From positions 1-12,064 of the forward strand of contig WRDL01000037.1 in the NCBI GenBank assembly GCA_009784095.1: a stretch of 12,064 nt of DNA. The letters run 5' to 3'. A model generated the notes under the pieces. That model worked only from the letters and a program-made list of their open reading frames with translations, had not been told where the DNA came from and ran no database searches. Position numbers and translations under genes: made by a program. The DNA is from Coriobacteriia bacterium. Lineage in GTDB: Bacteria > Actinomycetota > Coriobacteriia > WRKU01. Of this stretch, positions 1-7,285 are shown in pieces; within the stretch, counting starts at the first letter, position 1; every line of letters starts with the position of its first letter.

Positions 1-125
1 ATGTCGAGAATCAGAATGACGATCTCATCATCGCGGATATCAGTATTGGTACTGAACACAACGGCCTCATCGAGAATTGGTACTATTACTCTATAGTGAC
101 GGAGTCATTCAGAAAAGAGGGTCCC

Positions 126-956
126 ATGCCAAACAACGAGCAACCCGAAGCCCTGGAAGCGCGGGGACGTTCGGCAGAGATCATCCCCTATCAAGATGGT
201 AAAGTGGTCAAACTCTTCCTGAAAGGCTTTCCTGCTTTCATGATCGAGGCCGAGCTTGCCAACACGATCGAGGCGCACGCGCAGGGCGCGACGTCGATGC
301 AGTGTTACGGCACCGTCGAGATGGACGGTCGTACCGGTATCGTGCTTGACTGGGTCAAGGGTGAGCCGATGACCAAAGCCGCCGAGAAGAATCCGATGAT
401 CCTTCTCAAGAGCGGTCAGATGCTTGCCGATCAGCATGTGTTGGTACACAGCAAGACCAGCGAGAGACTCCGTGACGTGCGCGAGCTGGCGGTCGAGTTC
501 CTCGATGATGAGTCGCTTGCCGTCCTAAGCATTGACGAGCGTGAAAAGGCCAAACGCTACATCGCGCGCTTGCCGGAGGGTAACACGATTCTGCATCTTG
601 ATTTTCATACCGAGAACGTCATGGTCGACGGCACCGATTGTGTCACGATCGATTGGCTGACCGCCGCCAGAGGGTATCCCGAGGTCGAGATCGGCGTGAT
701 GGATTACGTCTTTCACTATGGTCTGCTCTTTCCCGGTATCAGCAAGTTGCAAGAGATCTTCTATACAACGGTGCGCTCGTTCGTCTACAACGGCTATCTG
801 AAGAATTATCTCAAGGCGACCGGAGTAGACCTCGCCAACGTTGATCGCTGGCGATTGATCTCATTGATCATCAGGCGCCGGATCTGGGCGCATGAATTCG
901 AGAAGGACACATTGACCGAGCAGATGAAGGCGTGTATCGCGCGGATCGAGGACTGA
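126..956 (+). CDS. APH-fold small-molecule kinase (aminoglycoside phosphotransferase/choline kinase-like)
   Basis: This 276-residue protein has the kinase core of the APH/choline kinase/methylthioribose kinase superfamily. The catalytic loop HLDFHTEN (H157, D159, N164) holds the catalytic Asp and a metal-binding Asn. It is followed by TIDW (D176), the second metal-binding Asp equivalent to the DFG Asp. The N-lobe has VVKLF around K29, the likely ATP-contacting lysine, and LDWVKGEPM (74-82) as hinge. I chose the ATG at 126 because AAGAGG lies 5 bases upstream; a GTG at 96 in the same frame would add 10 residues. The frame stays open further upstream to the window edge. The stop overlaps the ATG of the aldolase gene (TGATG), so the two are probably co-translated. 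The substrate cannot be read from sequence. Antibiotic resistance is not implied; a sugar or metabolite kinase is as likely, given the aldolase partner. Confidence 0.85.
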   Translation: MPNNEQPEALEARGRSAEIIPYQDGKVVKLFLKGFPAFMIEAELANTIEAHAQGATSMQCYGTVEMDGRTGIVLDWVKGEPMTKAAEKNPMILLKSGQMLADQHVLVHSKTSERLRDVRELAVEFLDDESLAVLSIDEREKAKRYIARLPEGNTILHLDFHTENVMVDGTDCVTIDWLTAARGYPEVEIGVMDYVFHYGLLFPGISKLQEIFYTTVRSFVYNGYLKNYLKATGVDLANVDRWRLISLIIRRRIWAHEFEKDTLTEQMKACIARIED

Positions 957-2008
957 TGAGTAGCGAGCAGACAGGACCGAAACGTAAGAAGGCGAACCCC
1001 GACATGCACGTTCTGCGGGCAAAATCGCGCTATTCGCAGCTGATAGCCGACACCTATCGTCGTATCCCGCCGGTGCTCGATGATATGGCACAGATCGTCG
1101 GAGTCTCTGTACCGGTGATCGAGGTAAATGATCAACGCAGATTGGGAAAGATACTCACCGAAGGCGGCGCCTGTATCGTCAAGAAGGAGGGCTATGACGC
1201 TGAATTGCTCGCAGTGGGAGCGACTCCGGCGCATGCGACCGCCGCGCTCACGGTACTGGAAAAGACTTGCAAGGTGTTCTGGGAGGCCGAGCAGTTAGGT
1301 GGCGCAAGACCGCTCAATCCGGTAGAAGCCTGGTTGATGCATCAGATCTATCAGAGGAAGTACTCGCAAATGGAGAGCATGGCGACCCATCAGAGCGCCG
1401 AAGACTTCGACCGCGAGATCGGTGACGAGGAGATGCTGATACGCCAAGAAATAGTAGATGCCGGTAAGGAGATGCTCGAGAAGAATTTGGTGCAAGGGAC
1501 CTGGGGCAACATCTCGGTGCAGCTCGACGATCAATACATGTTGGTCACTCCCTCCGGTCTGGAGTACGATCGGCTCACCCCCTACGACATCGTCAGAGTG
1601 GACATGCACACCATGGAGCATGAGGGAAACTTGACGCCGACCTCGGAGAAGATCATCCATGCCGAGCTGCTCAAATCCAAGGACGATGTCAGCTGCATCA
1701 TCCACTCGCATCCGGTCAACAGTTCATCGTTCGCGGCCGCGCATCAGCCGGTCCGAGCCGATGACGAGGCGAGTCATGCTGTCCTTGGCGGAGATGTCGA
1801 AGTTGCAAAATACGGTCTGCCCGGATCGAAGAAGCTCGCGCAGAACGTGATTGCGGCGATCAACGAGAACCGCGCATGCATCATGGAGAATCACGGCATG
1901 CTCGTTTGCGGAGTATCTCTGGAGGACACCCTCGAGAAATGCCAGACGCTCGAGCGACTCGCTCAGCAAAATATTGAGAATCTCCCGATCCAAGATGTCA
2001 CTGCCTGA
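956..2008 (+). CDS. Class II aldolase/adducin-family protein with an extra degenerate N-terminal half-domain
   Basis: The 350-residue protein has a complete class II aldolase domain at about 155-345. Phosphate/substrate-loop motifs are GNIS (184-187) and TPSG (198-201). The catalytic Glu is E231 in TSEKIIH, and zinc ligands are H250 and H252 in HSHP plus H313 in ENHG. Such enzymes cleave or epimerise phosphorylated sugars in the cytoplasm. The family is usually about 200-230 residues. The extra N-terminal part (about 38-138) resembles the second half of the same fold: IPPVLDDMAQIVG aligns with HQPVRADDEASHAVLGG, and ACIVKKEG with ACIMENHG. There the zinc His is replaced and no HxHP exists, so this half cannot be catalytic. 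The start at ATG 956 overlaps the kinase stop codon. A sugar kinase-aldolase pair would fit a salvage or catabolic pathway, but the substrate is unknown. Confidence 0.87.
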   Translation: MSSEQTGPKRKKANPDMHVLRAKSRYSQLIADTYRRIPPVLDDMAQIVGVSVPVIEVNDQRRLGKILTEGGACIVKKEGYDAELLAVGATPAHATAALTVLEKTCKVFWEAEQLGGARPLNPVEAWLMHQIYQRKYSQMESMATHQSAEDFDREIGDEEMLIRQEIVDAGKEMLEKNLVQGTWGNISVQLDDQYMLVTPSGLEYDRLTPYDIVRVDMHTMEHEGNLTPTSEKIIHAELLKSKDDVSCIIHSHPVNSSSFAAAHQPVRADDEASHAVLGGDVEVAKYGLPGSKKLAQNVIAAINENRACIMENHGMLVCGVSLEDTLEKCQTLERLAQQNIENLPIQDVTA

Positions 2009-2114
2009 TAATACCAGGTTACAACTAACGGTGAACGCAGCTGGAAAGAACGTCCACGGCTCCCCGTAATAACGCTGCCACATCCTGTGGTCGCGCAAGT
2101 CATGAGCCTGATCT

Positions 2115-2135
2115 TGTTGTGCTAGCATAAGGTAT
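2115..2135 (+). promoter_or_regulatory. Possible extended -10 promoter for the surface-protein gene
   Basis: TGCTAGCAT at 2120-2128 fits an extended -10 (TGnTAnnAT), about 35 bases before the start codon of the next gene. No good -35 is visible around 2100. The 154-base gap (2009-2162) holds no other clear signal. A short CCACA-TCC-TGTGG hairpin at 2078-2090 lacks a T-run. Confidence 0.25.
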
Positions 2136-2162
2136 CAAATCCGCACTAATGGAAGGTCACTC

Positions 2163-3224
2163 ATGCTGTTGCGATCATCGCATCCCCGTCATACTTACCT
2201 GCGCATGCTCACGCTTCTCGTGTTCGCACTCGTGCTACTCTTGGCGCTGAGCGTCCCCGCATTCGCGGCGGAGCGCAAGATCGTCGCTATGCAATCGAGC
2301 GAGCCGGTCGAAGAACCGTGGATCCAGACGATGCCTTTCGGAGCGTTCTGGTTCGGGAAGAACGTCGAGCAATATAATCCCGACGAACTGGATGGGATGT
2401 TCTTCATCCAACTCTTTGCTTCCACGCGCCTCTACGGTGATGGACAGTACAAAAACGACCACAATCCACTGATGGCAGGCACCAGTATGATCGTGACCGA
2501 CCCTCTCACAGACGGATACGAATTCATTGAAGGGTATTGTGGCGGATTCGGGTCGATCACCGAGGCGGACGGCATCGTGACGTGGGAGCGTGACGCTTCG
2601 ACCTTTGATCCAAGAACACCACCTGGTGGCACCATAGGCTGGGGTGCCTACGCGTGGTACTCGGTCAAGCTTAAGGATAGCGTGGTCGCTACCGGAGTGT
2701 ACGAGACCGGTCATCCGCTGATCGCGACGATCACCCCCAATACCCCCGAAGATGTACTCATGCTCAATCCCTACTACTATCTTGTCCCCCAACAGATCTC
2801 TGCGGAGATCGTAGCCGGTCAATTGATCATCACGATGGATGGTGTCCAGCATTCGTTTCCCGCGCCGCCGGCGACCTCGTTCAGTTCGTTCACGGTCGAT
2901 GGATGGGTCATCGCGATCGGTGTACAAAGCGGCGAGGTGTCCCACTGTCAGATCCTTGATTATGAAGGCGATATCGCCGATCTGCGAAACCCCGCTTTCC
3001 AATGGGACGGTGCGCAAGTGATCGAGTCTCTATCCGTGTTCGGATCGACCACCGTTGAGGGGGACAACGACAAGCAGGAGGATCCATCGAAAGACATGGA
3101 GGGATCGGGCAGGAAAGAATCGACGATACCAGATACGAGTGACAGTGCTTTAGCGATCTTTGCGCCACTGATGCTCGCCTTAATAGGATCCGTGGCGCTC
3201 GGCACTTCCCGGTATTACAGATAA
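2163..3224 (+). CDS. Secreted, C-terminally anchored surface protein of unknown function
   Basis: This 353-residue protein has a signal peptide: Arg/His-rich N-terminus, hydrophobic core at about 16-31 and an AFA cleavage site at 33-35. The mature part, rich in Gly, Tyr, Trp and Thr, looks like an extracellular beta-rich domain to about residue 290. An acidic, Lys/Ser-rich low-complexity linker follows (about 297-321). The C-terminus is IPDTSD (322-327), then a hydrophobic helix (about 329-346) and SRYYR. That is the architecture of a sortase substrate, but the motif has Ser where LPxTG has Gly, and Ile for Leu. It may be a variant sorting signal or a plain C-terminal membrane anchor. I recognise no domain family. 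The start at ATG 2163 is supported by GGAAGG 6 bases upstream. Confidence 0.75.
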   Translation: MLLRSSHPRHTYLRMLTLLVFALVLLLALSVPAFAAERKIVAMQSSEPVEEPWIQTMPFGAFWFGKNVEQYNPDELDGMFFIQLFASTRLYGDGQYKNDHNPLMAGTSMIVTDPLTDGYEFIEGYCGGFGSITEADGIVTWERDASTFDPRTPPGGTIGWGAYAWYSVKLKDSVVATGVYETGHPLIATITPNTPEDVLMLNPYYYLVPQQISAEIVAGQLIITMDGVQHSFPAPPATSFSSFTVDGWVIAIGVQSGEVSHCQILDYEGDIADLRNPAFQWDGAQVIESLSVFGSTTVEGDNDKQEDPSKDMEGSGRKESTIPDTSDSALAIFAPLMLALIGSVALGTSRYYR

Positions 3225-3672
3225 GCTAACGTTAAGCTTGCAAGATCTTCTCCATGGTTTTGCCTTGGATACACACGTGCAAAAAACATAGCAAATAGTT
3301 TTAAGGTATCTATACGTCGACCCCATCGGGTTCTGTGGATCTGCATCTGAGTCAATGATAAGCTCTCTCTGACTCGCTCCTCGCAGCGTCTTCGTATTCT
3401 GAGTACTCACCACAGATCTGCCGGTACTTGTCTCGATCTGCTTTCTGCAGACACCATAACTATTCCTCTCTATTCTAACGAGTTTCCAAGAGAGCTAAGG
3501 TTGGTTTCTGCCACCACTACTGGATTCTAGCGGAGCATCTTATTGACTATTTCATTATACCTCAGATTGTGCTCGTACGCGAACATATGTTTGCTAGTTA
3601 TGAGTCAATGGAGTGGTGTCGAGAATACTAAACTAGCCTTTCGGGAAGAATCTTTGGATGAGCTTCAAGCAC
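3225..3672. other. Intergenic stretch with no convincing gene
   Basis: These about 450 bases are more AT-rich than the flanking genes. The longest frames run over the surface-protein or TetR gene in another phase and lack ribosome binding sites. An imperfect palindrome, GCTAACGTTAAGC, directly follows the surface-protein stop but has no T-run behind it. I see no tRNA, repeat array or recognisable gene remnant. Confidence 0.5.
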
Positions 3673-3700
3673 TTGACAGAATCGTCCTCTTGATTAATTA
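3673..3700 (+). promoter_or_regulatory. Sigma-70-type promoter for the tetR gene
   Basis: A consensus -35 TTGACA lies at 3673-3678, followed after 16 bases by TAATTA (3695-3700). An overlapping TTATTATA run downstream offers alternative -10 positions at longer spacing. The promoter lies about 40 bases before the GTG start, which has AGGAGG (3728-3733) at 6 bases. Confidence 0.6.
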
Positions 3701-3704
3701 TTAT

Positions 3705-3722
3705 ACCGCACGCGGTTTTTTT
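3705..3722 (+). promoter_or_regulatory. Palindrome with T-run in the tetR leader (possible operator or attenuator)
   Basis: ACCGCACGCGGT (3705-3716) is an inverted repeat of ACCGC/GCGGT just downstream of the -10 and is followed by seven T residues. It sits where a TetR-type autorepressor would bind. The stem plus T-run could instead act as a weak leader terminator. Confidence 0.35.
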
Positions 3723-3739
3723 ATCTCAGGAGGTCTTCA

Positions 3740-4390
3740 GTGCCACGGACAGACAAAGACTTTTCTTCCCGGAAGGAACAACTCGTCAAGCTTGCCCTTG
3801 ATCAATTCCTCACCCACGGATACGAGAACACGACGATCAACGATCTGCAAAAGACCTTCGGCTTGACCAAGGGAGGAATGTATCACTACTTTGGCTCGAA
3901 AGAGGAGATACTCGATGCCGTGATTGAGTATGGGCTTGCGCAAAGTTTGAAAGAATCATTGGTTGAGCTCGAGAATATGCCCGCAGACAAAAAGCTTATC
4001 CACTTCTTCTTCAGCACCACCAGAAATAGTTTTACTCAAAGACTGTTCGCATTGAGCAAAATGAACCAGAACTCAGTCATTGAGAACAGGTTGCGAGAAA
4101 AAACTGTCGAATTGACCACTCCGGTATTAAAAGAGATTTTCCGTCAATACGTAGAGAGCGGATACTACCAAACTGATTATCCTGATGAGATCGCAGAATT
4201 CTCTGTCATCTTGGCTATGGCGATAACCGACGAGGGATTGTTGACCACAGCAGATTCTACCCATCGCAAAAAGCGCGTCGATGCTCTTCTCGATCTGTGG
4301 GAGGTTTATTTAAGGCCACCGCCCGAGCATTTGCTCGATCTGAGGGAAAACCTTTATCAACTCATCAAATATGATGAAGGCGAGAATTAG
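3740..4390 (+). CDS. TetR/AcrR-family transcriptional regulator
   Basis: The 216-residue protein has the N-terminal DNA-binding domain of TetR regulators at about 11-57: LVKLALDQFLTHGYENTT, then the helix-turn-helix NDLQKTFGLTKGGMYHYFGSK with the typical K-G-x-xYHYF recognition helix. The remainder (about 60-216) is a helical ligand-binding and dimerisation domain without strong family hallmarks. It starts with GTG at 3740, supported by a perfect AGGAGG 6 bases upstream. It probably represses its own promoter and perhaps the small membrane protein gene 4 bases downstream. The ligand is unknown. Members next to membrane-protein genes often control export or membrane stress, but no transporter is adjacent on this strand. 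Confidence 0.92.
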   Translation: MPRTDKDFSSRKEQLVKLALDQFLTHGYENTTINDLQKTFGLTKGGMYHYFGSKEEILDAVIEYGLAQSLKESLVELENMPADKKLIHFFFSTTRNSFTQRLFALSKMNQNSVIENRLREKTVELTTPVLKEIFRQYVESGYYQTDYPDEIAEFSVILAMAITDEGLLTTADSTHRKKRVDALLDLWEVYLRPPPEHLLDLRENLYQLIKYDEGEN

Positions 4391-4394
4391 ACCA

Positions 4395-4532
4395 GTGAAC
4401 CATCCACACGTAAAACCGTTTTCGATGAAGCGGATTCTAAAAGTGACTTTAACCACACTGGGAATTGTTATCGGCGGCATCGTGCTGCTTTGCGGTCTGT
4501 TGCTTGGCATCATTTGGGCGTTGAGCCCCTAA
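4395..4532 (+). CDS. Small single-pass membrane protein (45 residues)
   Basis: An open frame of 45 codons begins at GTG 4395, four bases after the tetR stop, and ends in TAA at 4530-4532. A purine-rich GAAGGCGAG lies 10-14 bases upstream. Residues 1-16 are basic (HPHVKPFSMKRILK) and about 19-43 form one hydrophobic helix (TLTTLGIVIGGIVLLCGLLLG...). ATG codons at 4371 and 4374 in the same frame would overlap tetR; an internal ATG at 4425 would leave 35 residues. The clean amphipathic-basic plus transmembrane pattern and tetR spacing argue for a real gene, perhaps the regulator's target or a small membrane modulator. No family is recognised. Confidence 0.5.
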   Translation: MNHPHVKPFSMKRILKVTLTTLGIVIGGIVLLCGLLLGIIWALSP

Positions 4533-4550
4533 GCAATAGCTTTTAGTTTA
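4531..4550 (+). terminator. Weak terminator-like hairpin between converging genes
   Basis: AAGC-AATA-GCTT (4531-4542) followed by TTAGTTT could form a 4-bp stem with a U-rich tail right at the stop of the small membrane-protein gene and beside the converging metallophosphoesterase gene. The stem is short, so support is limited. Confidence 0.3.
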
Positions 4551-5904
4551 AATCCAGAGTGGCGGCATTGTCGGCTGGGGCCAGATCGACCCATAGTCCA
4601 TTAAGCACATATTTCTGCATCGAGTATATGAAGCGTCCCCATGGGCTGAGTCGATTTACCTCGAATACGGGACGCTGAGCCGTTTGCTCATCACCGTTGT
4701 AGTGGGCAACGAACGCATCTGCGACTGCATCGGCAATATAGTCGGCATCGCTGTCAGATACCTTGTATCCTTTGAGGGTGTTGTATGCTTCAAGGGCCAC
4801 GGTCTTTTTCACAAACGATTCCGCATCAGCGGCAAAGGTGGTGCCGGGATAGAGCTTATCGACGATATAGTTGTTGGTCGTTGAAAGCGAATTGTCCCTG
4901 ATCGTGCAGTATCGTATAGGACACGGAGAGGTGACCAGCGAACCTGTCTCGATATCATAAAGGTAGGTGTCTTCAAACTGCGCTTTGGTGATATCTTGCG
5001 CATGGTAATGACCGGTAAAACCAACGCGCACATGATAAGATGCCAAATACCTGCTTACGTGTGAGAAATCATCCACGATATAGTCAGGATGCAGCTTTGC
5101 CTGACCATTCCAATGCTCGACGATTCCATGATGCATCAAGACAATAACCGCCTTGTCCTGGGCAAGCGCCTCGGCAAGAACCGAGGTGATCCACTGCTCG
5201 GTATCTTGAGAGATAGCACCGCCAACGATCGGTTCGACACCGGCAACATTTTCTGCATAGCGGCAATCATCGATCGCTAGGATCCAGAGACCATTGACCG
5301 GCTCGGCAACATAGCTCAGCGTTGATGCATCACGCGAAAGGGCTCGTTTATAGCCCATGTTCTGATAGAGCGAGGCGAATTGATCAGCTGTTATCGTCTC
5401 GACGAGCTGCATGGTATCGCCCACGAATCGAAATGCCTCCGTGTTATTGATATCGTGATTCCCCGGGACCACGAACACCTCGATACCTGTATCAACCAAG
5501 CGTTGCAACTTTGCTGACACCTGTTGATGACCGATCAGCTCTCCATCCTTTGTCAGGTCTCCTGCCACCAAGACGAAACGAATGCTTGAAGAAAGTAGTT
5601 GATCGATCGCATAATCAAGTAACGCCTCGCTGTCGAGCAAGAGCTTTCGATCTGAGTTAAATACCTCTTCAAAAGCTGCTCCTTCAGATCCTAATATCGG
5701 ATCATAGAGGTGAAGGTCACTGATCACAGCAAAACGTATATCAGGATAGCGGGGAGCCGGCTGCATCCCTAAGTAGTAACTATAGTCAAGCTTTGGGCGT
5801 GATTTGAGGGTATTTGTTATCAGCAGATATGCGGTTGTGCACACTAAGATGGCACAGATCACCGCAATGATTATCATTCTCAATGAATATTGATGTTCAA
5901 CCAC
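4543..5904 (-). CDS. Membrane-anchored calcineurin-like metallophosphoesterase
   Basis: The 453-residue protein has all the metal-binding motifs of the metallophosphoesterase fold in order: SDLH (D63, H65), GDLTKDGE (D116), GNHD (N149, H150), MHHG (H258/H259) and TGHYH (H299, H301). These coordinate a dinuclear metal centre that hydrolyses phosphomono- or phosphodiesters. One hydrophobic helix at about 9-30, with a short cytoplasmic N-terminus, should place the catalytic domain outside the membrane. The region after about residue 310 is family-variable and could set specificity. Start: GTG at 5904, with GGAGAGG 6 bases upstream; TTGTTG-16-TATTCA on the minus strand of the 115-base gap is a possible promoter. 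The substrate is unknown; cell-envelope or extracellular nucleotide phosphoesters are possible. Confidence 0.9.
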   Translation of the reverse strand: MVEHQYSLRMIIIAVICAILVCTTAYLLITNTLKSRPKLDYSYYLGMQPAPRYPDIRFAVISDLHLYDPILGSEGAAFEEVFNSDRKLLLDSEALLDYAIDQLLSSSIRFVLVAGDLTKDGELIGHQQVSAKLQRLVDTGIEVFVVPGNHDINNTEAFRFVGDTMQLVETITADQFASLYQNMGYKRALSRDASTLSYVAEPVNGLWILAIDDCRYAENVAGVEPIVGGAISQDTEQWITSVLAEALAQDKAVIVLMHHGIVEHWNGQAKLHPDYIVDDFSHVSRYLASYHVRVGFTGHYHAQDITKAQFEDTYLYDIETGSLVTSPCPIRYCTIRDNSLSTTNNYIVDKLYPGTTFAADAESFVKKTVALEAYNTLKGYKVSDSDADYIADAVADAFVAHYNGDEQTAQRPVFEVNRLSPWGRFIYSMQKYVLNGLWVDLAPADNAATLDLN

Positions 5905-6019
5905 CGTTAGCCTCTCCGTGAATACCTATCTACTTCACAACAACAATGACAGGGTAACGTGATTTGGAGGCACGAACAAGGTCACTTATGTTAATTATTT
6001 ACTCGAAGAATTAAAGGGT

Positions 6020-7078
6020 TTATTGCTTGCAGCCCTGCTTTACATAACCGGTGACACGCCCAGTTCCTATCTTTTTGATTTTGCCCTCTTGAAGCAGATT
6101 CGCAAGCGTTCTTTCCACGGTCGTTTCGCTGATATCGGGGCAATGCTGCAGGATGTCTCTTTTTGTGATCTTTCCTCTTTCTCTCTCAAATAGCATCTCG
6201 ATGCGCTGTGCTTTTGTACGCTTATTGATCACGAGCCCCTCAACCCGATGAGAGAATTCGTTATATGCCGCATAGATTATTCCCAACATATAGCGCAGAA
6301 ACGGCCGATAATCATTCGTCACGTCTTGCCATCCAAAGGAGCTTGCCTCAAGCGAATCATAGTACGTATCCTTGCTCTGCTCGATGAGCTTCTCGATGCT
6401 TATGTACTTTCCCACCTGATAATCACTTTGGTAAAGCAAGAGCAGGGTCAAGAGACGACCCATCCGACCATTACCATCTTTGAATGGATGGATGCAGGAA
6501 AAATCAAAAGCAAAGAGGCAGAGTAAGATGAGTGGACTGTACAAGTCGAGCGACAACGCTTCACGGTAGGTCGCACAGAGCCGAGCAATGGCATCAGGTG
6601 TCTCCTCGGCAGCTAATGGCTCGAAGCGGGTGATGCTTCGTCCGGCATAATCGATCTGCGCTATCACATTGTTCGAAGTCTTCCATTTCCCCGCAAAGGA
6701 CGCTGAGGTATATCGATAGAGATCGCGGTGCAGATCGAGAATAGTCGATGAACTCAGCTCGATGTGATCATAACCTTCATGAATAAAAGCTAGGACGTCT
6801 CTGTATCCTGCTATTTCTTGTTCATTACGGTTTCGGGGAGTCGTTTTCTCTTCGGCGAGTTTGACGAGTCGCAGATCGGTGGTGTATATCCCCTCGATCC
6901 GATTTGACGCATCGATACTCTGGATCTTTGCGACATCGCTCAGCGTCGAGAGAGTATCGACATGTGCCTCGAGGTAAAGGTCTTGCTTGCCTCTAAACTC
7001 ATGTATTGCTGCAAGTGTTTTTACGATTTCAGGTGAAAGCACATTCGCAGGAAGGTTTTCGTAGTTAAACTCGCGCAT
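6020..7078 (-). CDS. Fic-domain protein (probable AMP transferase) with inhibitory motif and C-terminal winged helix
   Basis: The 352-residue protein has the intact Fic active-site motif HPFKDGNGRMGR (197-208) with catalytic H197 and metal-binding D201, typical of enzymes that transfer AMP from ATP to a protein hydroxyl. The N-terminal region contains SNRIEG (58-63), matching the inhibitory (S/T)xxxE(G/N) motif of class II Fic proteins, whose Glu blocks productive ATP binding. Auto-inhibition is therefore built in and no separate antitoxin is needed. Residues about 292-349 look like a winged helix-turn-helix (KITKRDILQHCPDISETTV...), suggesting DNA binding. ATG 7078 is preceded by AAAGGA at 5 bases. 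The promoter carries matched inverted half-sites, so the protein may control its own expression. The target protein is unknown. Confidence 0.93.
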   Translation of the reverse strand: MREFNYENLPANVLSPEIVKTLAAIHEFRGKQDLYLEAHVDTLSTLSDVAKIQSIDASNRIEGIYTTDLRLVKLAEEKTTPRNRNEQEIAGYRDVLAFIHEGYDHIELSSSTILDLHRDLYRYTSASFAGKWKTSNNVIAQIDYAGRSITRFEPLAAEETPDAIARLCATYREALSLDLYSPLILLCLFAFDFSCIHPFKDGNGRMGRLLTLLLLYQSDYQVGKYISIEKLIEQSKDTYYDSLEASSFGWQDVTNDYRPFLRYMLGIIYAAYNEFSHRVEGLVINKRTKAQRIEMLFERERGKITKRDILQHCPDISETTVERTLANLLQEGKIKKIGTGRVTGYVKQGCKQ

Positions 7079-7104
7079 TACAGTCCTTTCTACCTCACCC
7101 TGTC

Positions 7105-7158
7105 TTTATCTGCATCATTATACAGCATTTTGATGCAGATAAACTTGAGGTGATGCAG
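7105..7158 (-). promoter_or_regulatory. fic promoter with a 13-base inverted repeat and a third half-site
   Basis: On the minus strand TATAAT (7122-7117) forms a consensus -10 for the fic gene. TTTATCTGCATCA (7105-7117) and its exact reverse complement (7131-7143) are separated by 13 bases. They overlap the expected start site and the edge of the -35 region respectively. A further TGATGCAG at 7151-7158 repeats the 7131-7138 core exactly 20 bases away. No strong -35 is visible, which fits a regulated promoter. Confidence 0.65.
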
Positions 7159-7214
7159 GAAGCACTCATGAACTCGATCCCCCACTTCGCGGCTTCACAT
7201 CGATCATATGGGAA

Positions 7215-7239
7215 CCTGACCCATAGGAGCAGGGTCGGG
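7215..7239. other. Stem-loop downstream of the DUF4125 gene
   Basis: GACCC (7218-7222) and GGGTC (7232-7236) pair around a 9-base loop. Flanking bases extend the plus-strand stem to 8 pairs with one U-G. On the minus strand, the direction of the operon ending at 7286, the tail is GGTTCCC rather than a T-run, so it is only a weak terminator candidate. The rest of 7144-7285 shows nothing else convincing. Confidence 0.3.
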
Positions 7240-7285
7240 TTTACCTGCGATCTATGATGACTCGCATAAACAACGACAGGACTCA

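Noticed and set aside
1..95. Possible gene on either strand at the left edge
   Set aside because: The minus-strand frame (VPILDEAVVFSTNTD...) has no start codon after its stop, and the frame-1 plus peptide is Ser/Arg-rich. Too short to decide.
126..956. Aminoglycoside resistance gene
   Set aside because: The APH fold is shared by many metabolite kinases. Nothing in the sequence or the neighbourhood points to antibiotic resistance.
2078..2090. CCACA-TCC-TGTGG hairpin after the aldolase gene
   Set aside because: The stem is 5 bp with a 3-base loop and no T-run. It could easily occur by chance, so it is not called a terminator.
2235..3017. 260-codon minus-strand frame opposite the surface protein
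   Set aside because: Its Arg/Asp/His-rich composition is that of an antisense shadow. The plus-strand gene has a signal peptide, an anchor and a good ribosome binding site.
3543..3866. 107-codon plus-strand frame across the tetR promoter
   Set aside because: It covers the TTGACA promoter, the leader palindrome and the start of tetR in another phase, has no ribosome binding site, and its tail is a shadow of tetR.
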